This document shows, in pieces, positions 33,303-42,661 of a stretch of 64,000 nucleotides of DNA. The notes under the pieces are model-generated. The model made no database searches. It was not told where the DNA came from and saw only the letters and a program-made list of their open reading frames with translations. The DNA is from SSC4 sp964443225. Its GTDB lineage: Bacteria; Chloroflexota; Anaerolineae; SSC4; Amarolineaceae. Made by a program: the position numbers and the translations under genes. Position 1 is the first letter of the stretch. Every line of letters starts with the position of its first letter. The DNA lies in the NCBI GenBank assembly GCA_964443225.1, contig CAYUCC010000019.1, positions 11,479 to 75,478 of the forward strand, read 5' to 3'.

Positions 33303-34433
33303 TCAAGCGGCTGCGACGTGCGCATACAGAGCGGCTGTCTGTTCGGCGGCGCGCTGCCACGAGAACCCGGCTGCCCGTGCCAGCCCACGCAGCCGCAGCT
33401 GTGCGCGCAGGTCGGCGTCACCCAACAGGCGCACGATGGTTTCGGCAATCTCGGTAACACGGTAGGGATCGACGCGACAGCCGGCGTCACCCACAATCTC
33501 GGCCAGGGATGAACGGTCGGCTGTTACCACCGGTGTGCCGCAGGCCATGGCCTCGACCACCGGCAGGCCGAAGCCTTCGTATTCGGAGGGAAATACGAAC
33601 ATCGTGGCCAGGTTGTAGAGAGCAACCAGGTCCGCAGTCGGTACATAGCCCAAAAACCGCACGTGCGGCGTCACATCCAACCGTTCGATGGTGGCCATGA
33701 GCTCGCGATAGGCGCGCGGTCCCCACTGGCCTACCAGGATCAAGGGCACCGCGTGACCCCGTTGGTGCACCTCGGCTAACGCTTCGACCACACGTACCAG
33801 GTTTTTACGCGGTTCGATCGTCCCCACGTAGAGGAGAAACTGCGCCGGCAGCTGGTAGTTCGCCCGCACCGCATCCAGATGGCCGGTGTGGTTGAGGGGA
33901 TGAAAGTGCTGTGCGGCAGCTTCGTAAATCACGTGGACACGGTCCGGTGCAATCCCCAGGAGACGCACAATGTCGGCCTTGGCGCTTTGACTTACTGTGA
34001 TGACGGCCTGGGCGCGCTGGGCCGAGGGCCGCACGAGGGGCCGCACGACGAGCTGCGTCCGCGGCCGTTGGTACTGGGAAAACATGAACAACGACATATC
34101 GTGGATCGTCACGATCAGGCGCCCAGGCGCCGCCAGGGGCAGCAGCGAGTTAGTGAAATGACAGACATCAAGACGGCGGCGTGCCAGCCAGACCGGCATC
34201 ACCGCCTGCAGCCACAGCGGGCGCAGCGGCATGAACGGGCCCGAAGGTCCGCGGACGCGTGGTGACCGGACCGCCGGTTCGATCGGCAGGTAGGCGGCAG
34301 GGCGATTGCTCAACAGTTCATAGCGCCAACCATCCTCACGGCCCAACAAATGAGCCAGCAGCCGCGCCGTATAGAAGCCAACCCCCGTCATCGTCCCTTC
34401 CAGGGTTGTTACGTCATAACCAATGCGCATCAT
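33303..34433 (-). CDS. Family 4-type glycosyltransferase (GT-B)
   Basis: 376 residues. N-terminal MRIGYDVTTLEGTMTGVGFY; donor-site motifs LYVGTIEPRKNLVRVVEAL and the EX7E-like SEYEGFGLPVVEAMACGTPVV. Retaining transfer of a sugar from a nucleotide sugar onto a growing surface polysaccharide is likely. It overlaps the stop of the upstream polymerase-like gene by 4 bp (ATGA). Confidence 0.9.
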   Translation of the reverse strand: MMRIGYDVTTLEGTMTGVGFYTARLLAHLLGREDGWRYELLSNRPAAYLPIEPAVRSPRVRGPSGPFMPLRPLWLQAVMPVWLARRRLDVCHFTNSLLPLAAPGRLIVTIHDMSLFMFSQYQRPRTQLVVRPLVRPSAQRAQAVITVSQSAKADIVRLLGIAPDRVHVIYEAAAQHFHPLNHTGHLDAVRANYQLPAQFLLYVGTIEPRKNLVRVVEALAEVHQRGHAVPLILVGQWGPRAYRELMATIERLDVTPHVRFLGYVPTADLVALYNLATMFVFPSEYEGFGLPVVEAMACGTPVVTADRSSLAEIVGDAGCRVDPYRVTEIAETIVRLLGDADLRAQLRLRGLARAAGFSWQRAAEQTAALYAHVAAA

Positions 34434-36268
34434 CGATGACTCGCCGTCTGTCGTGTGTGTGGTGAAATGGCTCCAGCTTCGTTAGAGTCCATGGTGGCGA
34501 CGAGTAAGGCCAGGATGATCCACCACAACAGGTAAGTGGGGGTAAACTCCAAAAAGTAATCGAACAGACCATGCACCAGAAATACAACGACGGCGGCAAA
34601 CAGGCCCAACAGCCAGACCAAACGCGATCCCGGATCGGGCAGCAGGCGCCGCCACACCTTCCAGCCAGAAATCGTCAATGCTCCCAGCAGCCACAAAAAC
34701 ACGAGCAGACCCGCCAGGCCCAGGGTAGCCAGAATCTCCACATACAGGTTATTGCTGTGCAGCACAGAACCGCTGGCGCTGTCACGCCAGCCAATCAATC
34801 CCAGCTCATCGCCCCACCGAAAACGAAAATTGTCCGGCCCCACACCCAACAGCGGGTACTGCTGCCACATCTGGAACGCCGCCCGCCACAACATGGATCG
34901 CGGCACCGGATTGGTCGCCTGCGCCTGCCCCAGCAGCGCGACAGGAACCGGGGTTGCGGGCGGACCGGGTGTCGCCGGTGTTTCGCCTGCCATCACGGTG
35001 ACCGCAGTGTGCCCCAGCGGCACGCCGCGCGTCGAAAACCAGGCCACCTGGTCCTGCAGCAGGTCCCATCCCAGGACATAGTCACCCGGCTGGTCCGGTG
35101 CCAGGACGTAGGCCTGAACTGCCTGGCTCGCACCAGGGGCCACGTCACCCGCCAGCGCCGTACGGTCCCCTTCGAAGTAGAGGATATTGGCCGCCGCGGC
35201 ATCCAACCAGTGGTAACTCAACCGCACCGGCTCGGGTCCTGCGGCCAGCCAGGGCAGTTCACCCAGGTTGGTGATGCGCACTGGGACCTGGGTCCGTTGA
35301 CCTGCTGTCAGCGTGAGCTGTGCGGGCGCGTCGTATGCGGCGCGCTGGAAGCCGGTTTCGACTTCACGGCGCAGGCGGGCCTGTTGGGTGGGCGTCGTAG
35401 CCAGATGAATCATCGCCAACAGCAGCACCACGCCGCCGGTAATGACTGCACCCCGCGCCGCGATGCGTAACAAATCCGCCCCGCCACCAGGTGTCGAAAA
35501 CGCCCGCCGCCTGGTAACCCACGTCGACAGTGCCAGGAAGACCAGACCAGCCAACCCCGCCACCAGACCACCACGGCTGGCAGTCAGGACCAGGGCACCC
35601 GCCACGATGGGCACCGCGAGCCAGGTAACCAGACGCAGTATGGGCCGCAGCTGCACGGTGGCCATCCAGGTCACAAAAAGGACGAGGATCACCTCCCAGT
35701 ACTGGGCGGCGATGTTGGCATAACCAAACGTCCCGCTGGCACGGATTGTCCCTGCAACACGGGTGGTTTGCAGCTTGAACTGGCTCAGCCAGGCGCTGGT
35801 CTGTGCCGATTGAAACACCTCCAGCCAACCGGTCACCGCCGCCGCCGTGCCTCCCGCGAGCAAGGCCAGGACCAGCAGCGGTCGCCGGCCGGGTGAGGTG
35901 ACAATCACATCGATGACAACGAGTCCTACAGCGACGCCGGCGAGCGAACGCAGGGCGAACTTGAGGGCGGGTTCCTGGGCGATGGGCGCCAGCAGCGCCG
36001 ACCCCAACAACACGAGCGACCACGCCACAAGCGGCCACAAGAACCAGCGCGGCCAGACCGGCCACCGCCGCGCCAGCAGGAGGTCGACACCCCACAGGGC
36101 TATGACCAACGCGGCCACCAGCTCGATATTGGTGAACACCAGCGGTCCCACACGGGCCAATGGCTTGACCAATTCAAAAGGCAGCAGCACCGCCAGGGCC
36201 AGGAGCGCCGGCCATGCGAAACCAGGTGATCGGGGTTGTATCGGCAGGTCGTTATGTTTGGGCGTCAT
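34430..36268 (-). CDS. O-antigen ligase-like protein with a large extracytoplasmic domain
   Basis: 612 residues from the ATG at 36268. N-terminal half: ten or so membrane spans ending LTASRGGLVAGLAGLVFLAL. Between the spans lies a soluble domain of roughly 150 residues with an Ig-like look (QVPVRITNLGELPWLAAGP, DYVLGWDLLQDQVAWF). Then QYPLLGVGPDNFRFRWGD, the H/GxxP-type ligase loop, and two final spans. First gene of a three-gene polysaccharide operon. The ATG lacks a clear Shine-Dalgarno; an upstream in-frame ATG at 36295 overlaps the -10. Confidence 0.8.
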   Translation of the reverse strand: MTPKHNDLPIQPRSPGFAWPALLALAVLLPFELVKPLARVGPLVFTNIELVAALVIALWGVDLLLARRWPVWPRWFLWPLVAWSLVLLGSALLAPIAQEPALKFALRSLAGVAVGLVVIDVIVTSPGRRPLLVLALLAGGTAAAVTGWLEVFQSAQTSAWLSQFKLQTTRVAGTIRASGTFGYANIAAQYWEVILVLFVTWMATVQLRPILRLVTWLAVPIVAGALVLTASRGGLVAGLAGLVFLALSTWVTRRRAFSTPGGGADLLRIAARGAVITGGVVLLLAMIHLATTPTQQARLRREVETGFQRAAYDAPAQLTLTAGQRTQVPVRITNLGELPWLAAGPEPVRLSYHWLDAAAANILYFEGDRTALAGDVAPGASQAVQAYVLAPDQPGDYVLGWDLLQDQVAWFSTRGVPLGHTAVTVMAGETPATPGPPATPVPVALLGQAQATNPVPRSMLWRAAFQMWQQYPLLGVGPDNFRFRWGDELGLIGWRDSASGSVLHSNNLYVEILATLGLAGLLVFLWLLGALTISGWKVWRRLLPDPGSRLVWLLGLFAAVVVFLVHGLFDYFLEFTPTYLLWWIILALLVATMDSNEAGAISPHTRQTASHR

Positions 36269-36293
36269 AGGATCGTCACGTTCTGGCTGTCTC

Positions 36294-36322
36294 ATTATAA
36301 TGGGACACGGGGCCGGTGGCAA
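36294..36322 (-). promoter_or_regulatory. Promoter of the polysaccharide operon
   Basis: TTGCCA (36317-36322), 17 bp, TATAAT (36294-36299), reading minus. Predicted start about 18 nt before the ATG at 36268. Confidence 0.7.
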
Positions 36323-36344
36323 AAGGTTCAGTGACATGCGGTGC

Positions 36345-36373
36345 TTTCAATCCACCGGCGTTTGTGGTACAAT
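36345..36373 (+). promoter_or_regulatory. Weak candidate promoter of the SagB-like gene
   Basis: TACAAT (36368-36373) with TTTCAA 17 bp upstream. It is divergent from, and 20-odd bp away from, the polysaccharide promoter. Confidence 0.4.
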
Positions 36374-36431
36374 CGGCCCATGCTGCGGCAAACGATCACC
36401 GTCCACGTGCTGCGGCGAGGGAGACGAAGAC

Positions 36432-38066
36432 ATGCCCTTCGAGTGGCTGCCCTGGCGCCGGCGTCCATCGGCCAGCACGCGACCCAAATCGAGCACGATC
36501 GATAGTGCGTCTCCACCGCCCACGCTGCAATACCACGCAGCGACGGTGCTGACCGAAGCGCGCGTGCGGGCCACTCCGTTTCAGGTTGACTGGGGTGCAC
36601 AGCCCGCCACCTCCAAACGGTATCCCCAGGTCGCGCGTTACCCCTTGACCGAACAGATCGGGTGTGACCTGCCAGCGACCCTGGCGGTAGTGGGCCGGCT
36701 GGGCAATGAGCCGCTGGCGGGAGAGGCCTCTGCGGCGCCTTGGAACCTGGAGGCGGTTTCGCGTTTGTGTTATTACGCCTATGGTCCGACGGCACAGCAG
36801 GAGGTGCCGGGCAACACGCTCACCCTGCGCGCCGCTCCCTCTGCGGGTGCCCAGTATCCGACCGAACTGTATCTGGCGGTCCGCGGGGCCAGCGGCCTGC
36901 GTAACGGTGTCTATCACTACGCCGCAGGCGAACACGCGCTGGAAGCCCTGCGCGACACCGACGGGCTGGCGGCCCTGGCAGCAGCCGCCGGCGATCTGCC
37001 TGCGGCATGCAGCGCCGATGCCGTCGTGCTCGTGTCCAGTGTCTGGTGGCGCAGTGCCTGGCGCTATGGTGACCGCGCCTACCGCTACTGTCTGCAGGAT
37101 GCTGGTCACGTGGCAGGCAACGTTGCCCTGGTCGCCATGGCCCTGGGGTACCAGGCAACGATCGTCCACCATTTTGTCGATGCGACGGTGGCCCAATTTC
37201 TGGGGCTCGATCCTGCGGTGGAGGCTGTGCAGGTGTTGGTGGCCGTGCAGGCCACGATGCCGGCCCCTGCAACCGGCGCTGCGCCATCCGCAGCGCCCGC
37301 CGCGCTCAGGCTGGCGATTTCGCCGAACCAACACCCTGCTGATCCGGCACGGATTGCGGCCATCGATCACGCGCACCAGGCTACCGTGGAACAGAATGCC
37401 GCAGTTGTGACAACACATCGCACATGCACGTTGGCTGCTTCTGCTGACTCGTCCCGCACCGAACCAGCCTGGTTGGTGCCGCTGCCCCGTGTCACGACCG
37501 ATTCGGCACCGGCACCTTCCCTCTGCCAGTCACTGCTGGAGCGTCGTTCGGCACGTCACTTTGCCCCGGTCGCCCTGGCCCAAAGAACCTTTGCCGCCCT
37601 GCTGCACACCTTGACCAGCGCCTATCCCACCGATGTGCCGGCGGCCAGCCTGGGCGCGGCGCTCGACGTCTTCCTGATCGTGAACGACGTGGCTGGCGTG
37701 CCACCCGGTGCGTATCGTTACCTCACGGCGGAACACAGCCTGCTGACGATCCGTACCGGCAACCTGCGCGAATGGGCGACCCACCTGGCCTTGGACCAAA
37801 CCTTCTGCCGCGAGGCGGCGGCGCTGGCATTTTTGGTGACCGATCTTGGCCCCCTGGTGGCGCGCTGCGGTGACCGCAGCTACCGGATTGTACATCTCGA
37901 GGCCGGTATGCGGGGGCAGACCACCTATCTGGCCGCACATGCATTGGGTGTGGCCTGCACCGGCATCGGCGCCTTCTACGACATGGAAGTGACGAGCTTT
38001 TTTGCTGCGCCCGATCAGGCCGCCGTCGTGTACGTGCTGGCCATGGGCAACCCGGTCGATTATTGA
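36432..38066 (+). CDS. Double SagB/ThcOx-type nitroreductase
   Basis: 544 residues holding two nitroreductase folds in tandem. Domain 1 (about 75-270) has LRAAPSAGAQYPTELYLAV and YRYCLQDAGHVAGNVAL; domain 2 (about 350-540) has LLERRSARHFAPV, TDVPAASLGAALDVFLIV and YRIVHLEAGMRGQTTYLAA. Such FMN proteins oxidise thiazoline/oxazoline rings in peptide natural products, or have unknown roles when alone. No cyclodehydratase or precursor peptide is nearby. AGGGAG precedes the ATG. The open frame extends far upstream but antisense to another gene. Confidence 0.85.
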   Translation: MPFEWLPWRRRPSASTRPKSSTIDSASPPPTLQYHAATVLTEARVRATPFQVDWGAQPATSKRYPQVARYPLTEQIGCDLPATLAVVGRLGNEPLAGEASAAPWNLEAVSRLCYYAYGPTAQQEVPGNTLTLRAAPSAGAQYPTELYLAVRGASGLRNGVYHYAAGEHALEALRDTDGLAALAAAAGDLPAACSADAVVLVSSVWWRSAWRYGDRAYRYCLQDAGHVAGNVALVAMALGYQATIVHHFVDATVAQFLGLDPAVEAVQVLVAVQATMPAPATGAAPSAAPAALRLAISPNQHPADPARIAAIDHAHQATVEQNAAVVTTHRTCTLAASADSSRTEPAWLVPLPRVTTDSAPAPSLCQSLLERRSARHFAPVALAQRTFAALLHTLTSAYPTDVPAASLGAALDVFLIVNDVAGVPPGAYRYLTAEHSLLTIRTGNLREWATHLALDQTFCREAAALAFLVTDLGPLVARCGDRSYRIVHLEAGMRGQTTYLAAHALGVACTGIGAFYDMEVTSFFAAPDQAAVVYVLAMGNPVDY

Positions 38067-38088
38067 GCCTGACAGGAGACACTGCTTT

Positions 38089-39492
38089 ATGAGTGACATC
38101 GATACCGCACCACCGGTCCCCAAACGTGCCATGGTTGTGTTTGCCCATCCCGATGATCCCGACTTCAGCATCGCGGGTACCGCTGCCGTGTGGAGTGACG
38201 CCGGCGCCGAAGTGGTCTATGTGCTGGTGACGAACGGCAATTCGGGCAGCCACGAGGAGGGCATGACGAAAGAACGTCTGGCGGATCTCCGCCAGACCGA
38301 ACAGCGTGCTGCCGCACGGGTGTGTGGTGTCAACGACGTGGTGTTTTTGGGTTACGATGACGGCACTGTACAGCCCACGCTGGCCCTGCGCAAAGACCTG
38401 GTCAAGGTGATCCGCCAATACCACCCTGATGTCGTGGTGTGCGGGGATCCGATCGCTTTTTTCTACGGCAACTCTTACATCAATCATCCCGATCATCGCG
38501 CCGTAGCGACCGCCACGCTCGAAGCCGTCTTTCCTACCGCCGCCATGCCGCTGGTCTACCCCGATTTGCTCGCCGAGGGGTATGCCCCGTTTCGTGTGCG
38601 CGAGGTGTGGGTAACCGACAGCAGCAAATCCGACACCTACGTCGATATCTCGCACACGATTCAGCGCAAGATTGCTGCCCTGCGCGAACACCACAGCCAG
38701 CTGGAAGGTTGGGATCCAACCGAGATGGTGACGCGCTGGGCTAAGGATTCGGGTGAAAAGGCGGGGTTACCGCTGGCCGAAGCGTTCCGCCGCATGATCC
38801 TGGTCACCGAAGAGGACACCCAACCCGTCAAACCGGCGGTCGGGGTGCCCGATATGGGGCATGAGGACTCGACCGTCGCCGAGGCCGCACCCGACGATCG
38901 TATCGCCGCGCACGACGAGGTCCTGCAAACCAGCTACGGCGAGGTCAACCTGGCGCACTGTCACCCCATGCTGCGCGAGGAGATTGCCGCGCTGGGTAAT
39001 GCCGATCCGTTCATCAGCCAGCGACAGACGGCCAGCCGCATTCGGCAGGCGGTTGCGGGCCTGGATGATGAAGCCCTCCATTGGCGGCCCGCACCCGGCG
39101 ACTGGACGATTGCCGAGACAATCGCCCACCTGGTGCAGACCGAGATCGTGTATGGTTACCGTTACCGGGCGATCGTGGCCAACCCCTACAACCCCATCGC
39201 CGGCTACGATCAGGAGGCCTGGGCCAGCGAGCTGCCGGAAGCGCAGCGCGCCCCGGGCGAGCTGTTGGCCGATCTGGATGCCCTGAAGCGGATCAACGTC
39301 GCCTTCCTCGAACGCCTGACATCCGTCCAGCGGGCGCGCTGGGGTGTGCACGCCGAACGCGGCCCGGAATCGGTGGCCGCGCTGATCGGTGCCATCGCCG
39401 GTCACGATATTTTGCACGAACGGCAGATTGTCGGGGTTGTCGCCGCGCGGCGGCAGGCGACCGGCACCGGTGACAAGCCGGCTGCCGGCTGA
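38089..39492 (+). CDS. PIG-L deacetylase fused to a DinB-like domain
   Basis: 467 residues. Residues 1-260: LmbE/PIG-L zinc-dependent deacetylase with AHPDDPDFSIAGT and NHPDHRAV ligands. Residues about 310-460: a DinB/YfiT-like four-helix bundle (IRQAVAGLDDEALHWRPAPG, IAHLVQTEIVYGYRYR, HDILHERQIVG) with a His triad. PIG-L and DinB enzymes both act in mycothiol/bacillithiol-type metabolism, so a thiol-conjugate role is a guess. Start at 38089 follows AGGAGA; 23 bp after the SagB-like gene. Confidence 0.88.
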   Translation: MSDIDTAPPVPKRAMVVFAHPDDPDFSIAGTAAVWSDAGAEVVYVLVTNGNSGSHEEGMTKERLADLRQTEQRAAARVCGVNDVVFLGYDDGTVQPTLALRKDLVKVIRQYHPDVVVCGDPIAFFYGNSYINHPDHRAVATATLEAVFPTAAMPLVYPDLLAEGYAPFRVREVWVTDSSKSDTYVDISHTIQRKIAALREHHSQLEGWDPTEMVTRWAKDSGEKAGLPLAEAFRRMILVTEEDTQPVKPAVGVPDMGHEDSTVAEAAPDDRIAAHDEVLQTSYGEVNLAHCHPMLREEIAALGNADPFISQRQTASRIRQAVAGLDDEALHWRPAPGDWTIAETIAHLVQTEIVYGYRYRAIVANPYNPIAGYDQEAWASELPEAQRAPGELLADLDALKRINVAFLERLTSVQRARWGVHAERGPESVAALIGAIAGHDILHERQIVGVVAARRQATGTGDKPAAG

Positions 39493-39502
39493 GATAACGC
39501 CG

Positions 39503-41026
39503 GTGCCATCGGCTTTGACGTTTCGGTTGTTGCGCGGCACGGCGGTGTGCCTGGTTGCTTTGTATGCCGCCGTGCTCGTTTTTTTGATCGTGGCGCGGCT
39601 GACCTACCCGTTCGAGCTCGACTTCATCGAGGGCGGGACGCTGGTCCAGGCCTGGCGCACAGCCCGCGGCCTGCCGGTCTGGCTGCCACCCAACCGCGAG
39701 TTTGTCCCCTATGCCTACACGCCCCTTTTCGCCTCCCTGGCCGCCATCCCGCTGCAGTGGACTGGGCCGGTGCTGTGGCCGCTGCGCCTGATCGCGGTCC
39801 TGGCGACGTGCGCCACTGCGGTGACCCTGTGGCTGGTTGCACGCCGGCTGGCTGGTCCCCTGCTTGGATTCCTGTGTGCCGGCCTCTTCCTGGCCGGTTA
39901 TGACATCGTGGGTGGCTGGTATGACCTGACGCGCGTCGACAGCCTGTTCATGGCCCTGGCGTTCGGCGGCATGGCGTTGGCGGCTGCAGCCGGTGCCCGC
40001 ACTGGACAGGTCCCGGTGGCAGTGAGCCTTACGCGGCGCGCCACCATCCTGTGGGTCAGTGCAGCGTGTTTGATGGCCCTGGCCTTTTTTGCCAAACAAA
40101 CAGCGCTGGGCTTTGGCCTGGCGGTCGCTGCCTGGACTGTTATCGCCTGCGGTTGGCGTGCCGGCGCGCTGTTCAGCGCAGTCTACGCAATGCTGCTTGG
40201 TGCGGGTATCGGGATGCTCAATCTGAGCAGCGATGGTGCGTTTGGTGCCGTCGTTTTTTTCCTGGCTGCCAACGAGCCGCTCGAAGGACCGCGCCTGGCC
40301 AGGTTTGTGGTGAATGAGCTGCTGGGACGCATGGCGCCGTTGGCGGTGCTGTTGGTCTACGCCGCCTGGCAGTCACGGCGCACTGCGAGTGTGGTAACGT
40401 GGGTGCGCGACAATCCCTGGCTGGTGTTCACCGGCGCTGCCTTGGTGCTGAGTGCGCTGCAGCGTGCACGGCCTGGCGGAGCGCTCAACAGCCTGCTGCC
40501 GCTGTACACGCTCCTATGCCTGGCACCGGCGCTGGCCTGGGCCGCTGGCACCCAGGCAAAGACGGCATGGCCGCAGCGAGCGGTGCAGGCCACCGTGCTG
40601 ATCCTGGTCATCGGCCAGCTCTTGCTGGGCCGATATGATCCTCGCCAGCATTACCCCACACCCGCCATGCGTGCCGCCGGTGAACGGCTGGTGCAACGTA
40701 TCGCCAACACCAACGGCCCCGTGTGGGTGGTGGACCAGCCGAGCTTCAACCTGCTCGCCGGCCAGGAGCCGGCGGTCTCGCTCAACGCCCTCTACGCTGC
40801 CCGCCGTCGCGGTATCGATCCCTTCCCAACCGATCTCGTCGAGGCGATCGAGCAGCAGTCGTTTGTGCTCATTCTGACCAACGATTCACTGTTCAACCAC
40901 GAGCCGGCCTTCAAGGAACTACTGCAAGGGCATTACGTCGAAACCGGGAAACTTCCCCCCAGCGAGGCACCCGCGACGTTGAATGGAATGCCGGTGCGCT
41001 CGTGGAAAATATCCTCGCGATTTTAG
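39503..41026 (+). CDS. GT-C type membrane glycosyltransferase (family 39-like)
   Basis: 507 residues from a GTG at 39503, which has no good Shine-Dalgarno, so the start is uncertain. At least ten hydrophobic spans. The first periplasmic loop carries YPFELDFIEGGTLVQAWR, with acidic residues as in polyprenyl-phosphate-dependent GT-C enzymes, and YDLTRVDSLFMALAFGG follows. A C-terminal soluble part starts near GPVWVVDQPSF. It likely transfers a sugar from a lipid carrier outside the membrane. Its TAG stop lies inside a heptamer array. Confidence 0.8.
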   Translation: MPSALTFRLLRGTAVCLVALYAAVLVFLIVARLTYPFELDFIEGGTLVQAWRTARGLPVWLPPNREFVPYAYTPLFASLAAIPLQWTGPVLWPLRLIAVLATCATAVTLWLVARRLAGPLLGFLCAGLFLAGYDIVGGWYDLTRVDSLFMALAFGGMALAAAAGARTGQVPVAVSLTRRATILWVSAACLMALAFFAKQTALGFGLAVAAWTVIACGWRAGALFSAVYAMLLGAGIGMLNLSSDGAFGAVVFFLAANEPLEGPRLARFVVNELLGRMAPLAVLLVYAAWQSRRTASVVTWVRDNPWLVFTGAALVLSALQRARPGGALNSLLPLYTLLCLAPALAWAAGTQAKTAWPQRAVQATVLILVIGQLLLGRYDPRQHYPTPAMRAAGERLVQRIANTNGPVWVVDQPSFNLLAGQEPAVSLNALYAARRRGIDPFPTDLVEAIEQQSFVLILTNDSLFNHEPAFKELLQGHYVETGKLPPSEAPATLNGMPVRSWKISSRF

Positions 41027-41051
41027 ATTTTGGATTTTGGATTTTGGATTT
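41019..41051. repeat. Heptamer array, unit GATTTTG
   Basis: Four units and a partial fifth. The first unit, GATTTTA, contributes the stop codon of the GT-C gene. Confidence 0.92.
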
Positions 41052-41167
41052 CACCGGGTGTGGCGCGAATATTTGGGGTGGGATTTCGTTAACCGTAGCA
41101 GGCTGAGTTATCAGCATGGCTCGGGGTTGGGATATCGATCGCAGCGGATGTTGGGTCAGGTGCAACG

Positions 41168-41521
41168 GTGAACGAGAAGCAGTTCAAGGATCGCACTAAA
41201 CAGTTGGCGCTGCGAATCATCAACATGACGGGCGCGCTGCCCAAAACTGCCGCGGCGGATATCGTTGGCCGGCAAGTGCTGCGTTCTGCCACATCGGTCG
41301 GCGCAAACTATCGGGCTGCGTGCCGCGCGAAATCCAAGGCTGATCTCATAGCCAAGCTGAGCATCGTCGAAGAAGAAGCCGACGAAACCTGCTACTGGCT
41401 GGAGATTCTCGTCGAGGCTAAACTACTACCCACACCACAAATCCTCGAAGCATGGCAGGAAGCCAACGAAATCGCAGCCATGACCGTCGCCTCCATCAAA
41501 ACCCTCCGCGCCAGAAACTAA
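41168..41521 (+). CDS. Four-helix-bundle protein (23S rRNA IVP family)
   Basis: 117 residues from a GTG. The pattern LRIINMTGALPKTAAADIVGRQVLRSATSVGANYRAA and KLSIVEEEADETCYWLEIL matches the family named from 23S-rRNA intervening sequences (TIGR02436). Members are usually stand-alone and of unknown function, often found beside repeats or mobile DNA. It sits between two heptamer arrays. Confidence 0.9.
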   Translation: MNEKQFKDRTKQLALRIINMTGALPKTAAADIVGRQVLRSATSVGANYRAACRAKSKADLIAKLSIVEEEADETCYWLEILVEAKLLPTPQILEAWQEANEIAAMTVASIKTLRARN

Positions 41522-41579
41522 TCCACAATCAACCCAAACCTACCAAGCTGCTCGTGAGGCCAGTGGTCTCATGTTTTCT

Positions 41580-41699
41580 ACAGGAAACTCCGACTGCGAG
41601 GAGTGCGGCGCGCAGGCGTGTCGCACGGCTCCTCCACGAGCGAACCGTCCGCACCTGGGGGTGCGGACTCCTCAGCACCAAGGTTTTTCTTGGTAGAAC
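41580..41699. other. Hairpin-rich intergenic stretch
   Basis: Several stable hairpins lie in a row: GTCCGCACC-TGGG-GGTGCGGAC, then ACCAAG-N6-CTTGGT. No open frame is convincing. It may be a structured RNA or a decayed repeat. Confidence 0.4.
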
Positions 41700-41700
41700 C

Positions 41701-41760
41701 AATCCAAAATCCAAAAATAAATCCAAAATCCAAAATCCAAAATCGAAAGGATCCAAAATC
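41701..41760. repeat. Heptamer array, unit AAAATCC, interrupted
   Basis: Two imperfect blocks of AAAATCC units (41701-41744 and 41751-41760) directly after the hairpin stretch and touching the 3' end of the SCO1664-family gene. Confidence 0.88.
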
Positions 41761-42550
41761 AAACCGCCGGCCACGGGTAGTTCCGAACATTTGGGTTTTC
41801 GGACGGGAACTTGCCGCGGGCGAGCAGGCCATCGAGGCGGCGGCGCAGCGCACCGATCTCACCCGGGCTCAATAGTTTGCCCAATTCGTCGCTCAAGGGC
41901 TGCCCTTTGGCCAGCTGCGCACGCAGCGCATCCAAATCATGGCAGATGGCCGCTGGCAGGGGATCGCCGGCAAAATCCCAGATCACGGTGCGCAGTTTGT
42001 AATCGGTGTGAAACGTCAGCCCATGGTCGATCGCCCAGATGCGGTCGTTGGACTGGGCACGCAGAACATGCCCGCCTTTACGATCGGCGTTGTTGGTGAG
42101 GGCATCGAAGGCGGCAACGCGCTGCAGTTCGGATCGATACGCGTGCCGCAGGGAAAAATAGGTCTCGTTGGGATCGGCGTCCACGTACATTTGCACCATG
42201 CCCAGGCCAAAGGGACCGCTGCGCAGGACGGTGGGTGGCACCAGCCACCAGTCCAGGGCCGCACTCAGCAGGTAGGCGGCATACTCGCGATAACACAGCG
42301 TCCCCGAACGAAAATCCCACAGCGGCGCCTCGCCACGCTGCGGTTTGTACACCGCCAGGGTGCGCCAGGGTGTGCGCTCGATCTCGACCAGGAAGGTGTA
42401 ATTCGAGCTCCAGGGGATGTCGCGGTGAGACGTCACCTCGCCATGCGCCAACAGATCGAGCAGGCTCGACACATCGAGCTTCTGCGCCGATTCAGTGGGA
42501 CGTTCATCGTTGCCTGGTGTGCTGACTGGGTCGGTCATAGGGTCTGCCAT
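41759..42550 (-). CDS. SCO1664-family protein (TIGR03843-like)
   Basis: 263 residues. Recognisable blocks are WSSNYTFLVEIE, AVYKPQRGEAPLWDFRSGTLCYREYAAYLLS, VPPTVLRSGPFGLGMVQMYV, AAFDALTNNADRKGGHVLR and the kinase-like catalytic pair in IWAIDHGLTFH. The fold resembles phosphatidylinositol-3/4-kinase-like or HipA-like kinases. In actinobacteria the family lies beside mycothiol genes; here it stands alone. An alternative ATG is at 42538. Its substrate is unknown. Confidence 0.85.
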   Translation of the reverse strand: MADPMTDPVSTPGNDERPTESAQKLDVSSLLDLLAHGEVTSHRDIPWSSNYTFLVEIERTPWRTLAVYKPQRGEAPLWDFRSGTLCYREYAAYLLSAALDWWLVPPTVLRSGPFGLGMVQMYVDADPNETYFSLRHAYRSELQRVAAFDALTNNADRKGGHVLRAQSNDRIWAIDHGLTFHTDYKLRTVIWDFAGDPLPAAICHDLDALRAQLAKGQPLSDELGKLLSPGEIGALRRRLDGLLARGKFPSENPNVRNYPWPAV

Positions 42551-42632
42551 TCACCCCCGGTATCCGGCACCGTGGCCGGGTTCGTACCAGATGGTACCAC
42601 GAACCTGGTTGACTGCCAAATGAATCATCCAT

Positions 42633-42661
42633 TTGACAAATCGCAAAAGCTAAGATAGAAT
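42633..42661 (+). promoter_or_regulatory. Promoter of the Mn/Zn-type ABC operon
   Basis: TTGACA (42633-42638), 17 bp, TAGAAT (42656-42661). Predicted start near 42668, inside the first operator. Confidence 0.75.

Noticed and set aside
32040..36095. Numerous Arg/Ala/Gly-rich ORFs antisense to the polysaccharide genes
   Set aside because: GC-rich shadow frames without start signals or family motifs.
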